Below, piece by piece: positions 1 through 5,893 of a stretch of 16,412 nt of DNA. The translations under genes were made by a program, and so were the position numbers. Position 1 is the stretch's first letter; each line of letters starts with the position of its first letter. The notes below the pieces were generated by a model. The model worked only from the letters and a program-made list of their open reading frames with translations, did not search any database and was not told the DNA's origin. The stretch is from Candidatus Omnitrophota bacterium (GTDB taxonomy: Bacteria; Omnitrophota; Gorgyraeia; 2-01-FULL-45-10), in contig JAQUQN010000014.1 of NCBI GenBank assembly GCA_028716065.1, positions 1 to 16,412 on the forward strand, in the 5' to 3' direction.

Positions 1-592
1 AAGTCAACACGTTCGTCTTTCCGCAGAGCGTCAGTTTTTTCCTCTTATTGCGCTTGCGGCAGAATTCGAAGGCATAACGTATGCAGCGCTCAATACCCTT
101 CTTCGTATTGTATGAGATCTGGATGGCGACCTCATCCTTCGTACCCTTGTCGCGGAACTCGCCCATGCCCTTATAGAGTCCCTCGGAATTTTCTCTGACC
201 ACGACGAAATCTATATCTTCCGGCTTCTTGTCCTTCAGTGGGCAAAAATCTGAATTGTACAATTTAACCGGCCTTAAATTTATATACTGGTCCAATCCGA
301 AACGAGTCTTGAGCAGGATACCCTGCTCCAGTATTCCGGGCTTCACGTCAGGGTGGCCTATGGCTCCCAGCAATATCGCGTCGAACTTCTTAAGGTTAGC
401 CAGTTCCTCATCGGTGATGGTCTTGCCCATCTTGAGATACCTCGCTCCGCCGTAATCGAACATCTTTTCCTCATAACGAAAACCGAATTTTTCAGAAGCG
501 GCCTTTAAAACCTTCAGCCCTTCCTTCACGACTTCCGGGCCCGTCCCGTCGCCGGGTATGACCGCGATCTTGTATGACTTTTTCTTCGCCAC
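1..592 (-). CDS. leuB: 3-isopropylmalate dehydrogenase (LeuB-like), C-terminus beyond window
   Basis: This is a beta-decarboxylating dehydrogenase of the isocitrate/isopropylmalate family. It should oxidise and decarboxylate 3-isopropylmalate in leucine synthesis, in the cytoplasm. 197 codons are visible before the left window edge. PGDGTGPEV (residues 13-21) is the family N-terminus. LLKTRFGLDQYINLRPVKLY (93-112) carries the substrate-binding arginines, VVRENSEGLY (131-140) is the second conserved block, and GKTNVL (191-196) holds the expected catalytic lysine. The GAIGHPDVKPGILEQ stretch (76-90) resembles the branch that also contains tartrate and D-malate dehydrogenases, so the substrate is not certain; the leuC and leuD neighbours favour isopropylmalate. 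I chose the GTG start at 592 because AGGAGGG lies seven bases upstream. The gap to leuD is filled by a short repeat. Confidence 0.88.
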   Translation of the reverse strand, partial: MAKKKSYKIAVIPGDGTGPEVVKEGLKVLKAASEKFGFRYEEKMFDYGGARYLKMGKTITDEELANLKKFDAILLGAIGHPDVKPGILEQGILLKTRFGLDQYINLRPVKLYNSDFCPLKDKKPEDIDFVVVRENSEGLYKGMGEFRDKGTKDEVAIQISYNTKKGIERCIRYAFEFCRKRNKRKKLTLCGKTNVLT

Positions 593-608
593 CAGTAATC
601 CCTCCTGC

Positions 609-642
609 AAACGCAATACGCTGTACGCATTACGCTGTACGT
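609..642. repeat. TACGCTGTACG-type short repeat
   Basis: Two tandem units of about 15 bases (ATACGCTGTACGC, then ATTACGCTGTACG) lie at the leuD-leuB junction. The same words recur at 2479-2550. The repeat overlaps the last codons of leuD, so that gene's C-terminal Arg-Thr-Ala and stop come from repeat sequence. Function unknown. Confidence 0.75.
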
Positions 643-1121
643 TTTTTTATGGAATTCATCAGTCCGCCAGAGTTGATTATTCTTTCCATGAAAGGCGGAT
701 ACTTCCCTATCCTGTATTTTTTCTTCGTCTTCAAATTCTTGATCACGCCTGTTTTGGTATCCACCTTCACGACATCATTATTCCTTATCTCTTTCGAAGC
801 CTCCTTCGATTCGACTATCGGCAATCCTATATTTATGCTGTTCCTGAAGAATATCCTGGCAAAACTCTCCGCAATAACACAGGAGATCCCGCATGCCTTT
901 ATGGCTACGGGGGCGTGTTCGCGCGAGGAGCCGCATCCGAAGTTCTTTCCCGCGACGATGATATCGCCGGCCTTAACCTTTTTGGCGAAATTCTTATCGG
1001 CGTCCTCCATACAATGTCTGGCAAGCTCCGCCTTATCCGTCGTGACCATATGGCGCGCCGGCAGTATCAGGTCCGTATTGACATCGTCTCCGAATTTATG
1101 TACTCTTCCTTTATATATCAT
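630..1121 (-). CDS. leuD: 3-isopropylmalate dehydratase small subunit
   Basis: This is the swivel-domain subunit of isopropylmalate isomerase. With LeuC it converts 2-isopropylmalate to 3-isopropylmalate through isopropylmaleate. The 163-residue product opens with the family pattern YKGRVHKFGDDVNTDLILP. It carries the GKNFGCGSSREHAP substrate-recognition loop near residues 59-72 and ends with YPPFMERIINSGGLMNSI, typical of the compact bacterial/archaeal LeuD type. A TTG nine bases further upstream would also keep the frame open. I prefer the ATG at 1121 because GGAGG lies ten bases before it and the family begins there. The last residues (KRTA) are read from a short repeat, not from family sequence. 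It lies 58 bases after leuC, with a perfect hairpin between them. Confidence 0.93.
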   Translation of the reverse strand: MIYKGRVHKFGDDVNTDLILPARHMVTTDKAELARHCMEDADKNFAKKVKAGDIIVAGKNFGCGSSREHAPVAIKACGISCVIAESFARIFFRNSINIGLPIVESKEASKEIRNNDVVKVDTKTGVIKNLKTKKKYRIGKYPPFMERIINSGGLMNSIKKRTA

Positions 1122-1140
1122 TCTACCCAAACCTCCACCA

Positions 1141-1172
1141 CCGCGTAGGTGTCAAGCATGACACCTACGCGG
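1141..1172 (-). repeat. Perfect 14-bp stem hairpin between leuC and leuD
   Basis: CCGCGTAGGTGTCA and TGACACCTACGCGG are exact inverted repeats around a four-base loop. The hairpin begins seven bases after the leuC stop and ends four bases before the leuD GGAGG. No T-run follows on the transcribed strand, so it is not a standard intrinsic terminator. It may be a REP-like element, an mRNA processing or stability site, or an influence on LeuD translation. Confidence 0.8.
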
Positions 1173-1179
1173 TGTAAAC

Positions 1180-2454
1180 TCAAACGATTTCCGCTGGATG
1201 GGCGATCCTGCCCTTTACCGCGCTTGCCGCCGCGACCGCGGGATTGGAAAGATAGACCTGGCTCTTGGGGTGGCCCATCCTTCCCGTGAAGTTTCTGTTC
1301 GTCGTGGCTATCGCGACCTCGCCCTCGGCGAGTATGCCCATGTGCCCGCCCAGGCAGGGGCCGCAGGTCGGCGTCGAAAATACACCGCCGGCTTCGACAA
1401 ATACTTTGGCAAGGCCTTCGGCCACCGCCTCCAGATATATCTTCTGCGTCGCCGGGATGACTATCAGTCTGACGTTCGACTTTATCCTTCTTCCGCGCAA
1501 TATCTTTGCCGCCAAGCGCAGGTCCGATATCCTGCCGTTCGTGCAGGAACCTATCACCACCTGGTCCACGGCGACATTCCTCAAAGCCTTGACCGGCCTC
1601 ACGTTGCTCGGAAGATCAGGGCACGCCACCAGGGGCTCTATCTTCCTGACGTCATATTCCAATACCTTAAAATATTTGGCGTCGGGATCACTCGAATAAT
1701 ATTTTCCTTTGCCGGGCCTCGGCCTCTTCTTAATAGAGTTGATATATTTTTTTGCTATCCTGTCGGGCGCGATTATGCCGTTCTTCCCGCCGGCCTCGAT
1801 GGCCATGTTGCACATGGCGAGCCTGTTGTCCATATCCAGGCCCTCTATCGTCTCCCCGCAAAACTCCATCGCCATGTAGCGGGCGCCGTCGACGCCGATA
1901 TTTCCTATCAAATGCAGTATCAGGTCCTTGCCGCCGACCCATTTATTGAGGCGCCCGAAAAAGATGAACTTCATCGACTCCGGCACCTTGAACCAGGCCT
2001 CACCCCTGATCATGGCCGCCGCCAGATCCGTCGAGCCTACGCCGGTGGAAAAGGCGCCGAGCGCGCCGTATGTACATGTATGTGAATCCGCGCCTATGAT
2101 CAGGTCGCCCGGCATCACCAGGCCCATCTCCGGAAGGAGCGCGTGTTCTATGCCCATCCTGCCTATCTCAAAATAGTTCTTGATACCGTATTTTTTTGCG
2201 AAATGGGTCAGGACCTTACACTGGTTGGCGCTCCTCATGTCCTTGGCCGGAGCGAAGTGGTCGGGGACCAGTACCACCTTCTTCTTGTCGAAAACCTTCT
2301 TGGCGCCCGACTTCTCGAACTCCTCTATCGCGAACGGCGCTGTCAGGTCATTACCAAGGCAGAGGTCGATCTTCACATCTATGAACTCGCCCGGGTGTAT
2401 CTCTTTCGCCTTCGTATGTTTTAATAATATCTTTTCGGTTATCGTGTGTCCCAT
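1180..2454 (-). CDS. leuC: 3-isopropylmalate dehydratase large subunit
   Basis: This is the [4Fe-4S] subunit of isopropylmalate isomerase, an aconitase-superfamily enzyme of leucine synthesis. The product has 424 residues, matching the shorter type of LeuC (about 420) rather than the roughly 465-residue E. coli type. The cluster ligands are visible: Cys304 in GSCTNGR, and Cys364 and Cys367 in TPTCGPCLGGHMG. VPDHFAPAKD (63-72), GADSHTCTYGALGAFSTGVG (121-140) and TTNRNFTGRMG (384-394) are further family blocks. The ATG at 2454 has AAGGCGG about five bases upstream. Small isomerases of this type can also act as homoaconitase or citraconate hydratase, so the exact substrate rests on the leuB neighbour. 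No leuA is present in the window. Confidence 0.93.
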   Translation of the reverse strand: MGHTITEKILLKHTKAKEIHPGEFIDVKIDLCLGNDLTAPFAIEEFEKSGAKKVFDKKKVVLVPDHFAPAKDMRSANQCKVLTHFAKKYGIKNYFEIGRMGIEHALLPEMGLVMPGDLIIGADSHTCTYGALGAFSTGVGSTDLAAAMIRGEAWFKVPESMKFIFFGRLNKWVGGKDLILHLIGNIGVDGARYMAMEFCGETIEGLDMDNRLAMCNMAIEAGGKNGIIAPDRIAKKYINSIKKRPRPGKGKYYSSDPDAKYFKVLEYDVRKIEPLVACPDLPSNVRPVKALRNVAVDQVVIGSCTNGRISDLRLAAKILRGRRIKSNVRLIVIPATQKIYLEAVAEGLAKVFVEAGGVFSTPTCGPCLGGHMGILAEGEVAIATTNRNFTGRMGHPKSQVYLSNPAVAAASAVKGRIAHPAEIV

Positions 2455-2478
2455 CTCGTCCGCCTTATTCGAAGGTTT

Positions 2479-2550
2479 TGTACCGCGTACAGCGTTCTGC
2501 GTACGGCGTTAATGTTTTACGCTGTACGCAATACGCTGTACGCCGTACGA
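2479..2550. repeat. Inverted array of GTACAGCGT/ACGCTGTAC short repeats
   Basis: The 99 bases between the acetyltransferase stop and the leuC start are mostly made of variants of TACGCTGTACGC. These occur in both orientations (ACGCCGTAC with GTACGGCGT; ACGCTGTACG with CGTACAGCGT), so the array can fold back on itself. It is the same family as 609-642. I see no convincing promoter in it, so leuC may depend on readthrough from the upstream gene. Confidence 0.75.
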
Positions 2551-2553
2551 ATC

Positions 2554-3003
2554 TCAGAGCTCTCTAAGCATAGCTATTTCCTTGCAATCCGGAAAATAGA
2601 CGCATTTTATGCATTCGCTCCATATCTTGTGGGGCAGTTCGCTCTTATCTATGATATGAAAGCCGGCATTTTCAAAAAAATCCGGTACGTACGTAAGCGC
2701 AAAGACCTTCTTCAGCTTAAGCGCCCTGGCCTCTTTAAGGCAACACTGTAAAAGCCTGCCTCCTATCCCCTTGCCCATCTTGGAGTCCGCCACTGCCAGG
2801 CTCTTTATCTCGCTCAAGTCTTCCCAGTCCACGTGAAGGGCGCAGCAGCCATAGACCTTCTTCCCTTCGGCGTAGACGTAAAAGTCCCTTATATTCTCAT
2901 ATAACTCGTTGAGCGAGCGGGGAAGCATCCTGTCTTTTTTAGCATAATAAGTTATGAGCTTCTGGATCTGCTTCACATCCGTGACATTGGCCTTACGTAT
3001 CAA
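2554..3003 (-). CDS. ArgA-like GNAT N-acetyltransferase
   Basis: This is a single-domain GNAT acetyltransferase of 149 residues, resembling stand-alone N-acetylglutamate synthases (COG1246 type) that make the first intermediate of arginine synthesis. The acetyl-CoA site is clear: SEIKSLAVADSKMGKGIGGRLL matches beta-4 and the R/Q-x-x-G-x-G/A loop. The family-specific tail is also present: FALTYVPDFFENAGF, then LPHKIWSECIKCVYFPDC. An in-frame TTG at 3030 lies inside a repeat. I chose the TTG at 3003 because a strong AAGGAG sits seven bases before it and the domain begins at once (LIRKANVTDV). No other arginine gene is nearby, so the glutamate substrate is inferred from sequence style only. A lone leuCDB neighbour says little about its role. 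Confidence 0.82.
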   Translation of the reverse strand: MIRKANVTDVKQIQKLITYYAKKDRMLPRSLNELYENIRDFYVYAEGKKVYGCCALHVDWEDLSEIKSLAVADSKMGKGIGGRLLQCCLKEARALKLKKVFALTYVPDFFENAGFHIIDKSELPHKIWSECIKCVYFPDCKEIAMLREL

Positions 3004-3010
3004 GATTATT

Positions 3011-3016
3011 CTCCTT
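3011..3016 (-). promoter_or_regulatory. Shine-Dalgarno site that sets a TTG start
   Basis: AAGGAG on the minus strand, seven bases before TTG at 3001-3003. It decides the start of the GNAT gene against the alternative upstream TTG at 3030, which lies inside repeat sequence and lacks such a site. Confidence 0.7.
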
Positions 3017-3020
3017 AATA

Positions 3021-3160
3021 GATAACGCAAAATGTAAAACGCAAAGCGTAAAGTTTCCCGCTGTAGCGGGATCCCGCAAAAGGCGGGAAAAGTGTAAAAC
3101 TCAAAACTTTAAACTTTAAGTTTTAGTTTTACGCTTTGCGCTTTGAACTTTACGCCTAAA
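3021..3160. repeat. GCAAAGCGTAAA-type foldback repeat with two internal hairpins
   Basis: CGCAAAGCGTAAA (3040-3052) and TTTACGCTTTGCG (3128-3140) are exact 13-base inverted arms. Between them lie two adjacent hairpins, TCCCGC-TGTA-GCGGGA (3056-3071) and TCCCGC-AAAAG-GCGGGA (3072-3088), and an A/T-rich palindrome around AAACTTTAAACTTT. The right part encodes the last residues of the endonuclease gene. The hairpins lie just after that gene's stop and could end or protect its mRNA, but no T-run follows them on the minus strand. Confidence 0.75.
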
Positions 3161-3802
3161 TTTGCACAAACTATATAATATACAAACTCCGCACGTCGGA
3201 TTGCGCGCCCTGCAGGTCCTGCGGCCGTGCTCTATTATACCCAAATGGAAACCATATATCAAGTCTTTAGGAACAAGCCCTGTAAGGGTCTCGTGCGCCG
3301 TCTCTATATCGATATTATTCCTTATAAGGCCCAGTCGCTTCGTGACCCTGAATATGTGGGTATCAACCGGCATAACGGCCTTGCCGAAACTGAAGAGGAG
3401 CACGCATGCCGCCGTCTTCGGGCCTACGCCTTTCAATGTTCGCAGGTACTGTACGGCTTCCGCTACCTCCATCTTCTTTAAAGGAGCAAGCGTAATCTTC
3501 GTTTCGCGTTTTTCTATCTCCTTCAAGACGCCCTTGATCCTGCGGGCCTTTATATTGGCAAGCCCCGCGTGCCTTATGAGGCGGGCCACTCTTGCCGTAT
3601 CCGTCTTTACCAGGCCTTCCCATGACCTGAAACTCTTCTTCAATATCGCAAAGGCGCCTAATGAGTTCCTGTCGTTGGTATTCTGCGAAAGGACCGTCCG
3701 TATGAGTTCATCTACGGGGTCGGATAATTTAAGAGGCCTCGGTTTCCCATAGGCCTTGTAGAGAAGATTCAATATCTTGCGTATTCGCCCTCTGTCGTCC
3801 AT
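3116..3802 (-). CDS. Endonuclease III-like DNA glycosylase/AP lyase
   Basis: This is a base-excision repair enzyme of the HhH-GPD superfamily, expected to remove oxidised pyrimidines or related lesions. The 228-residue product has the helix-hairpin-helix LKGVGPKTAACVLL with Lys129, the residue that forms the Schiff base in EndoIII. Catalytic Asp147 is in PVDTH. The C-terminal [4Fe-4S] ligands are Cys197, Cys204, Cys207 and Cys213, with spacing C-X6-C-X2-C-X5-C. VLSQNTND (37-44) replaces the LSAQATD of classical Nth, so this is a divergent EndoIII-like branch. The frame stays open to 3928, but that extension only reads the neighbouring palindrome. The ATG at 3802 fits the family start and lies 10 bases after a TATAAT. 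The final KVQSAKRKTKT is translated from a short repeat. Confidence 0.88.
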   Translation of the reverse strand: MDDRGRIRKILNLLYKAYGKPRPLKLSDPVDELIRTVLSQNTNDRNSLGAFAILKKSFRSWEGLVKTDTARVARLIRHAGLANIKARRIKGVLKEIEKRETKITLAPLKKMEVAEAVQYLRTLKGVGPKTAACVLLFSFGKAVMPVDTHIFRVTKRLGLIRNNIDIETAHETLTGLVPKDLIYGFHLGIIEHGRRTCRARNPTCGVCILYSLCKFRRKVQSAKRKTKT

Positions 3803-3812
3803 GAGGGGCCTT

Positions 3813-3841
3813 ATTATAGGCCAAATCCCGACGCGAATCAA
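3813..3841 (-). promoter_or_regulatory. Sigma-70-type promoter for the endonuclease III-like gene
   Basis: TTGATT (3841-3836), a 17-base spacer, then a perfect TATAAT (3818-3813) on the minus strand. Only ten bases separate the -10 box from the ATG, so the expected transcript has a leader of about 3-4 bases or none. Confidence 0.72.
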
Positions 3842-3855
3842 GCGTAAAATTATTT

Positions 3856-4098
3856 GTGTTCTTCCGCTAAAAGGCGGCTTTACCGGCAAGGTTCCCCTCT
3901 CGGCCGAGTGCCTCGCCGGAACGCACAATTTTCCCCGGCGTGGAAAATTGCGCTCGGAAAAATCGCTCGCTCCCCCCGCCAGGTTTGCTTTGCAAACCTA
4001 AACGGCGGGGATCCATGCCCGCTCGCGATTTTTACGTCCTGCTCGGCACGTCGGCCTCGGGGGACCCCTTTAGCTGAAAGCCGCCTCTCGGAGAACAC
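3856..4098. repeat. 243-base imperfect palindrome (foldback element)
   Basis: The two halves are largely complementary from outside to centre. GTGTTCT (3856) pairs with AGAACAC (4092), GGCGGCTTT (3873) with AAAGCCGCC (4077), and GTGCC (3909) with GGCAC (4045). AAAAATCGC (3958) pairs with GCGATTTTT (4025), and CCCGCC with GGCGGG. The tip is AGGTTTGC-TTT-GCAAACCT (3981-3999). A side hairpin CAATTTTCC/GGAAAATTG sits at 3926-3950. The reading frames through it are open by chance; I see no recognisable protein. It may be a miniature foldback transposon, a structured RNA or a bidirectional terminator region. Confidence 0.78.
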
Positions 4099-4120
4099 CA
4101 AATATCTTACTGGGGGAACT

Positions 4121-4160
4121 GGGTAAAATTTTTCGGGTGACGCGACCGAGAATTTTGCCC
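4121..4160. repeat. Hairpin between the palindrome and structured repeat copy 1
   Basis: GGGTAAAATT (4121-4130) pairs with AATTTTGCCC (4151-4160) with one mismatch, and the inner part TCGG/CCGA adds four more pairs. It lies between the long palindrome and the terminal-inverted-repeat element and may belong to either. Confidence 0.6.
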
Positions 4161-4165
4161 GCACA

Positions 4166-4348
4166 AGCAGCCCACGGGATGGGGGTGTCCGCCGCTACAG
4201 GATTACCGAAAAAACGCGTATACGTTTTATATAGTCGGACTCCCCGTTAATCCTGGTGGACATACAGACACCAATTGTCTATTGCTGGTCTATTGTGAAC
4301 CCCGTGGGCTGCTAAGGAGGACAAAAGGCGAGGGAGCGGCAGGACCCG
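4166..4348 (-). repeat. Structured interspersed repeat, copy 1 (complete)
   Basis: Read on the minus strand, this begins with CGGGTCCTGCC eight bases after the oppF stop. A 13-base terminal inverted repeat (AGCAGCCCACGGG 4313-4301, CCCGTGGGCTGCT 4178-4166) encloses a second helix: TGTCC with GGACA, and CAGGATTA with TAATCCTG. The outer loop holds the duplicated word AATAGAC-CAGC-AATAGAC. The inner 42-base loop holds ACTATATAAAAC. A homologous copy lies at 16268-16412. It contains no ORF of note. It may be a non-autonomous mobile element or a structured RNA; I do not recognise the family. Confidence 0.82.
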
Positions 4349-4355
4349 AAAAATC

Positions 4356-5102
4356 TTACTTCGGGTAGATGTCGAGGACCGAGGAGAGGAGGAGTTTAGT
4401 GTAGGGATGCTTGGGACTAGACCAGATATCCGGGGTATATCCTGATTCGACGATCCTACCCTCTTTCATGACGGCGATACGATCGGACATGAATCTCACG
4501 GCCCTCAAGTCATGGCTGATAAAAAGGTAAGTCATGGAGAATTTTTTCTGTATCTCTTTAAGGATCTTCAGTATCTCGACCTGTATCGTGATATCGAGGC
4601 TCGAGACCGGTTCATCGCATACGATAAAATCCGGCTCTGTAAGGACTGCCCTTGCTATCGCTATCCTCTGGCGTTCGCCGCCGGAGAACTGGTGCGGATA
4701 TTTATCTAAAGAACTCTTCGGCAGCCTCACCATGTAGATGGCTTCTTCGATTTTTTCCCTGGACCCTGGACCCTTACCCCTTGGCCCTTTTAGCACAATC
4801 CCCTCCGCGAGGATATCATACACCCTCATCTTCGGATCGAGGCTGTTGAACGGGTCCTGGAATATGACCTGCGGCCTTTCGTACCTAACGTTCATCTCCC
4901 CCTCGTCGGGTTTCACGATCCCCAGGATTATCTTGCCCAATGTCGTCTTGCCGCAACCCGACTCGCCCACCAGGCCTAACGTTTCGCCTCTCTCTACCTC
5001 AAGAGAGACTCCGTCTACGGCCTTGACGACTCCGGTGCCCTTGAAATAACCCCTTTCAACGGGAAAATACTTTTTTATGTTAAGACAACTCACAAAACTC
5101 AT
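4356..5102 (-). CDS. Peptide/nickel-type ABC transporter ATPase (OppF/NikE-like)
   Basis: This is the second nucleotide-binding subunit of the importer; it hydrolyses ATP at the inner face of the membrane. Walker A GESGCGKT spans 46-53, the Q-loop is at VIFQDP (79-84), the signature FSGGERQR at 139-146, Walker B FIVCDEP at 159-165, and the switch His197 is in SHD. At 248 residues it stops just after the HPYTKLLL motif and lacks the C-terminal oligopeptide domain of E. coli OppF (334 residues); NikD/NikE proteins are similarly short. Residues about 104-117 (rich in Lys, Gly and Pro) are read from a repeated AAGGGTCCAGGG sequence and look like an in-frame insertion. It overlaps oppD by four bases (ATGA). 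Confidence 0.88.
   Translation of the reverse strand: MSFVSCLNIKKYFPVERGYFKGTGVVKAVDGVSLEVERGETLGLVGESGCGKTTLGKIILGIVKPDEGEMNVRYERPQVIFQDPFNSLDPKMRVYDILAEGIVLKGPRGKGPGSREKIEEAIYMVRLPKSSLDKYPHQFSGGERQRIAIARAVLTEPDFIVCDEPVSSLDITIQVEILKILKEIQKKFSMTYLFISHDLRAVRFMSDRIAVMKEGRIVESGYTPDIWSSPKHPYTKLLLSSVLDIYPK
4757..4789. repeat. CCCTGGACCCTGGACCC low-complexity repeat inside oppF
   Basis: Three to four units of roughly CCCTGGA/CCCTTGG, on the plus strand, lie inside the ATPase gene. They keep the frame and encode GPRGKGPGSR-like sequence between the Q-loop region and the signature motif, in the helical domain where length variation is tolerated. Confidence 0.65.
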
Positions 5103-5893
5103 AAAAGTACCTTTACAGACTCCAAGAGCATCGCCGTATACCTCTCCTTAGGATTATAAAATATCTCATTCCTGTCGCCAGTCTCAACGATAGCGCCTTT
5201 CTGCATGACGGCGATCCTGGCACACATACGGGCGATTATTCCCAGGTCATGGCTTATGAAGAGGATCGACAACTTCTCTTTTTCGATTATCTCATCGAGC
5301 AGGTCCAGTATGCCGGCCTGCACGGTCACGTCGAGCGCGGTGGTCGGTTCGTCAAGGATGAGAAGTTCCGGCGAATTCATAAGGGCCATCGCTATCATGG
5401 CGCGCTGTTTCGTCCCTCCTGACAACTGATGAGGATAGGAACGCAGTATCCTCACCGGGTCCGGAATGTGGACTTTCTTAAGATATTCCACGGCGAACTC
5501 TTCGGCCCTTCTTTTATTTAATGAGCGTCCGTGGGCCGACAGCGCCTCGGCCATCTGGCTTGAGATGGTAAAGACCGGGTCGAGCGACGCCGCGGGTTCC
5601 TGAAAGACCAGCCCTATCTTCGAACCCCTAAGGCCGCGCACCTCTTCCTCGCTCATCTTCAATATATCGGCGCCATTAAATAAAACTTCTCCGCCGGCTA
5701 TCCTGCCGGGAGCCGCAACAAGTTTCATGATAGATAACGCGGTCAACGTCTTGCCGGAACCGGATTCGCCTACCAGTCCGAACGTCTCGCCGCGCCGGAT
5801 ATCAAAATTTATACCGTCCACCGCCTTTACAAGGCCGTGCGGCGAATCGAAATGAACCTTCAGGCCCCTTACCTCTAATATATTATCCTTCAT
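5099..5893 (-). CDS. Peptide/nickel-type ABC transporter ATPase (OppD/NikD-like)
   Basis: This is the first nucleotide-binding subunit of the importer, 264 residues long. Walker A GESGSGKT is at 42-49, Q-loop FQEP at 97-100, signature LSGGTKQR at 157-164 (commonly LSGGMRQR or LSGGMKQR), Walker B LLILDEP at 177-183, and switch His215 in SHD. Like its partner it ends right after the RYTAMLL motif, where Opp and Dpp ATPases continue for another 60-80 residues, so it is a short-form NikD-like subunit. The frame continues upstream into oppC. I chose the ATG at 5893 because it forms an ATGA overlap with the oppC stop and the domain starts there (MKDNILEVRGLKV). Translational coupling to oppC and oppF should fix the stoichiometry. 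Confidence 0.9.
   Translation of the reverse strand: MKDNILEVRGLKVHFDSPHGLVKAVDGINFDIRRGETFGLVGESGSGKTLTALSIMKLVAAPGRIAGGEVLFNGADILKMSEEEVRGLRGSKIGLVFQEPAASLDPVFTISSQMAEALSAHGRSLNKRRAEEFAVEYLKKVHIPDPVRILRSYPHQLSGGTKQRAMIAMALMNSPELLILDEPTTALDVTVQAGILDLLDEIIEKEKLSILFISHDLGIIARMCARIAVMQKGAIVETGDRNEIFYNPKERYTAMLLESVKVLL

Noticed and set aside
1198..2085. Long plus-strand frame opposite leuC (295 codons)
   Set aside because: It is a shadow of leuC in an antisense frame, with no recognisable motif and no start signals; the same holds for the other plus-strand frames over genes.
3056..3088. Paired GC-rich hairpins after the endonuclease gene as an intrinsic terminator
   Set aside because: No T-run follows on the transcribed strand, so I list them as part of the repeat rather than as a terminator.
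3803..3928. N-terminal extension of the endonuclease III-like protein up to 3928
   Set aside because: The extra residues read through the promoter and the palindrome, and the family begins near the ATG at 3802.
3880..4164. A 94-codon open frame on the minus strand in the oppF-endonuclease gap
   Set aside because: It lies wholly within the long palindrome and adjoining hairpin, has no ribosome-binding site and resembles no family I know. The foldback explains the openness.
4166..4348. Structured repeat as an integron attC site, CRISPR or OMEGA/HEARO-type guide RNA
   Set aside because: There is no integrase, no array of spaced repeats, and no TnpB or IscB gene in the window. Without further copies these readings have no support.
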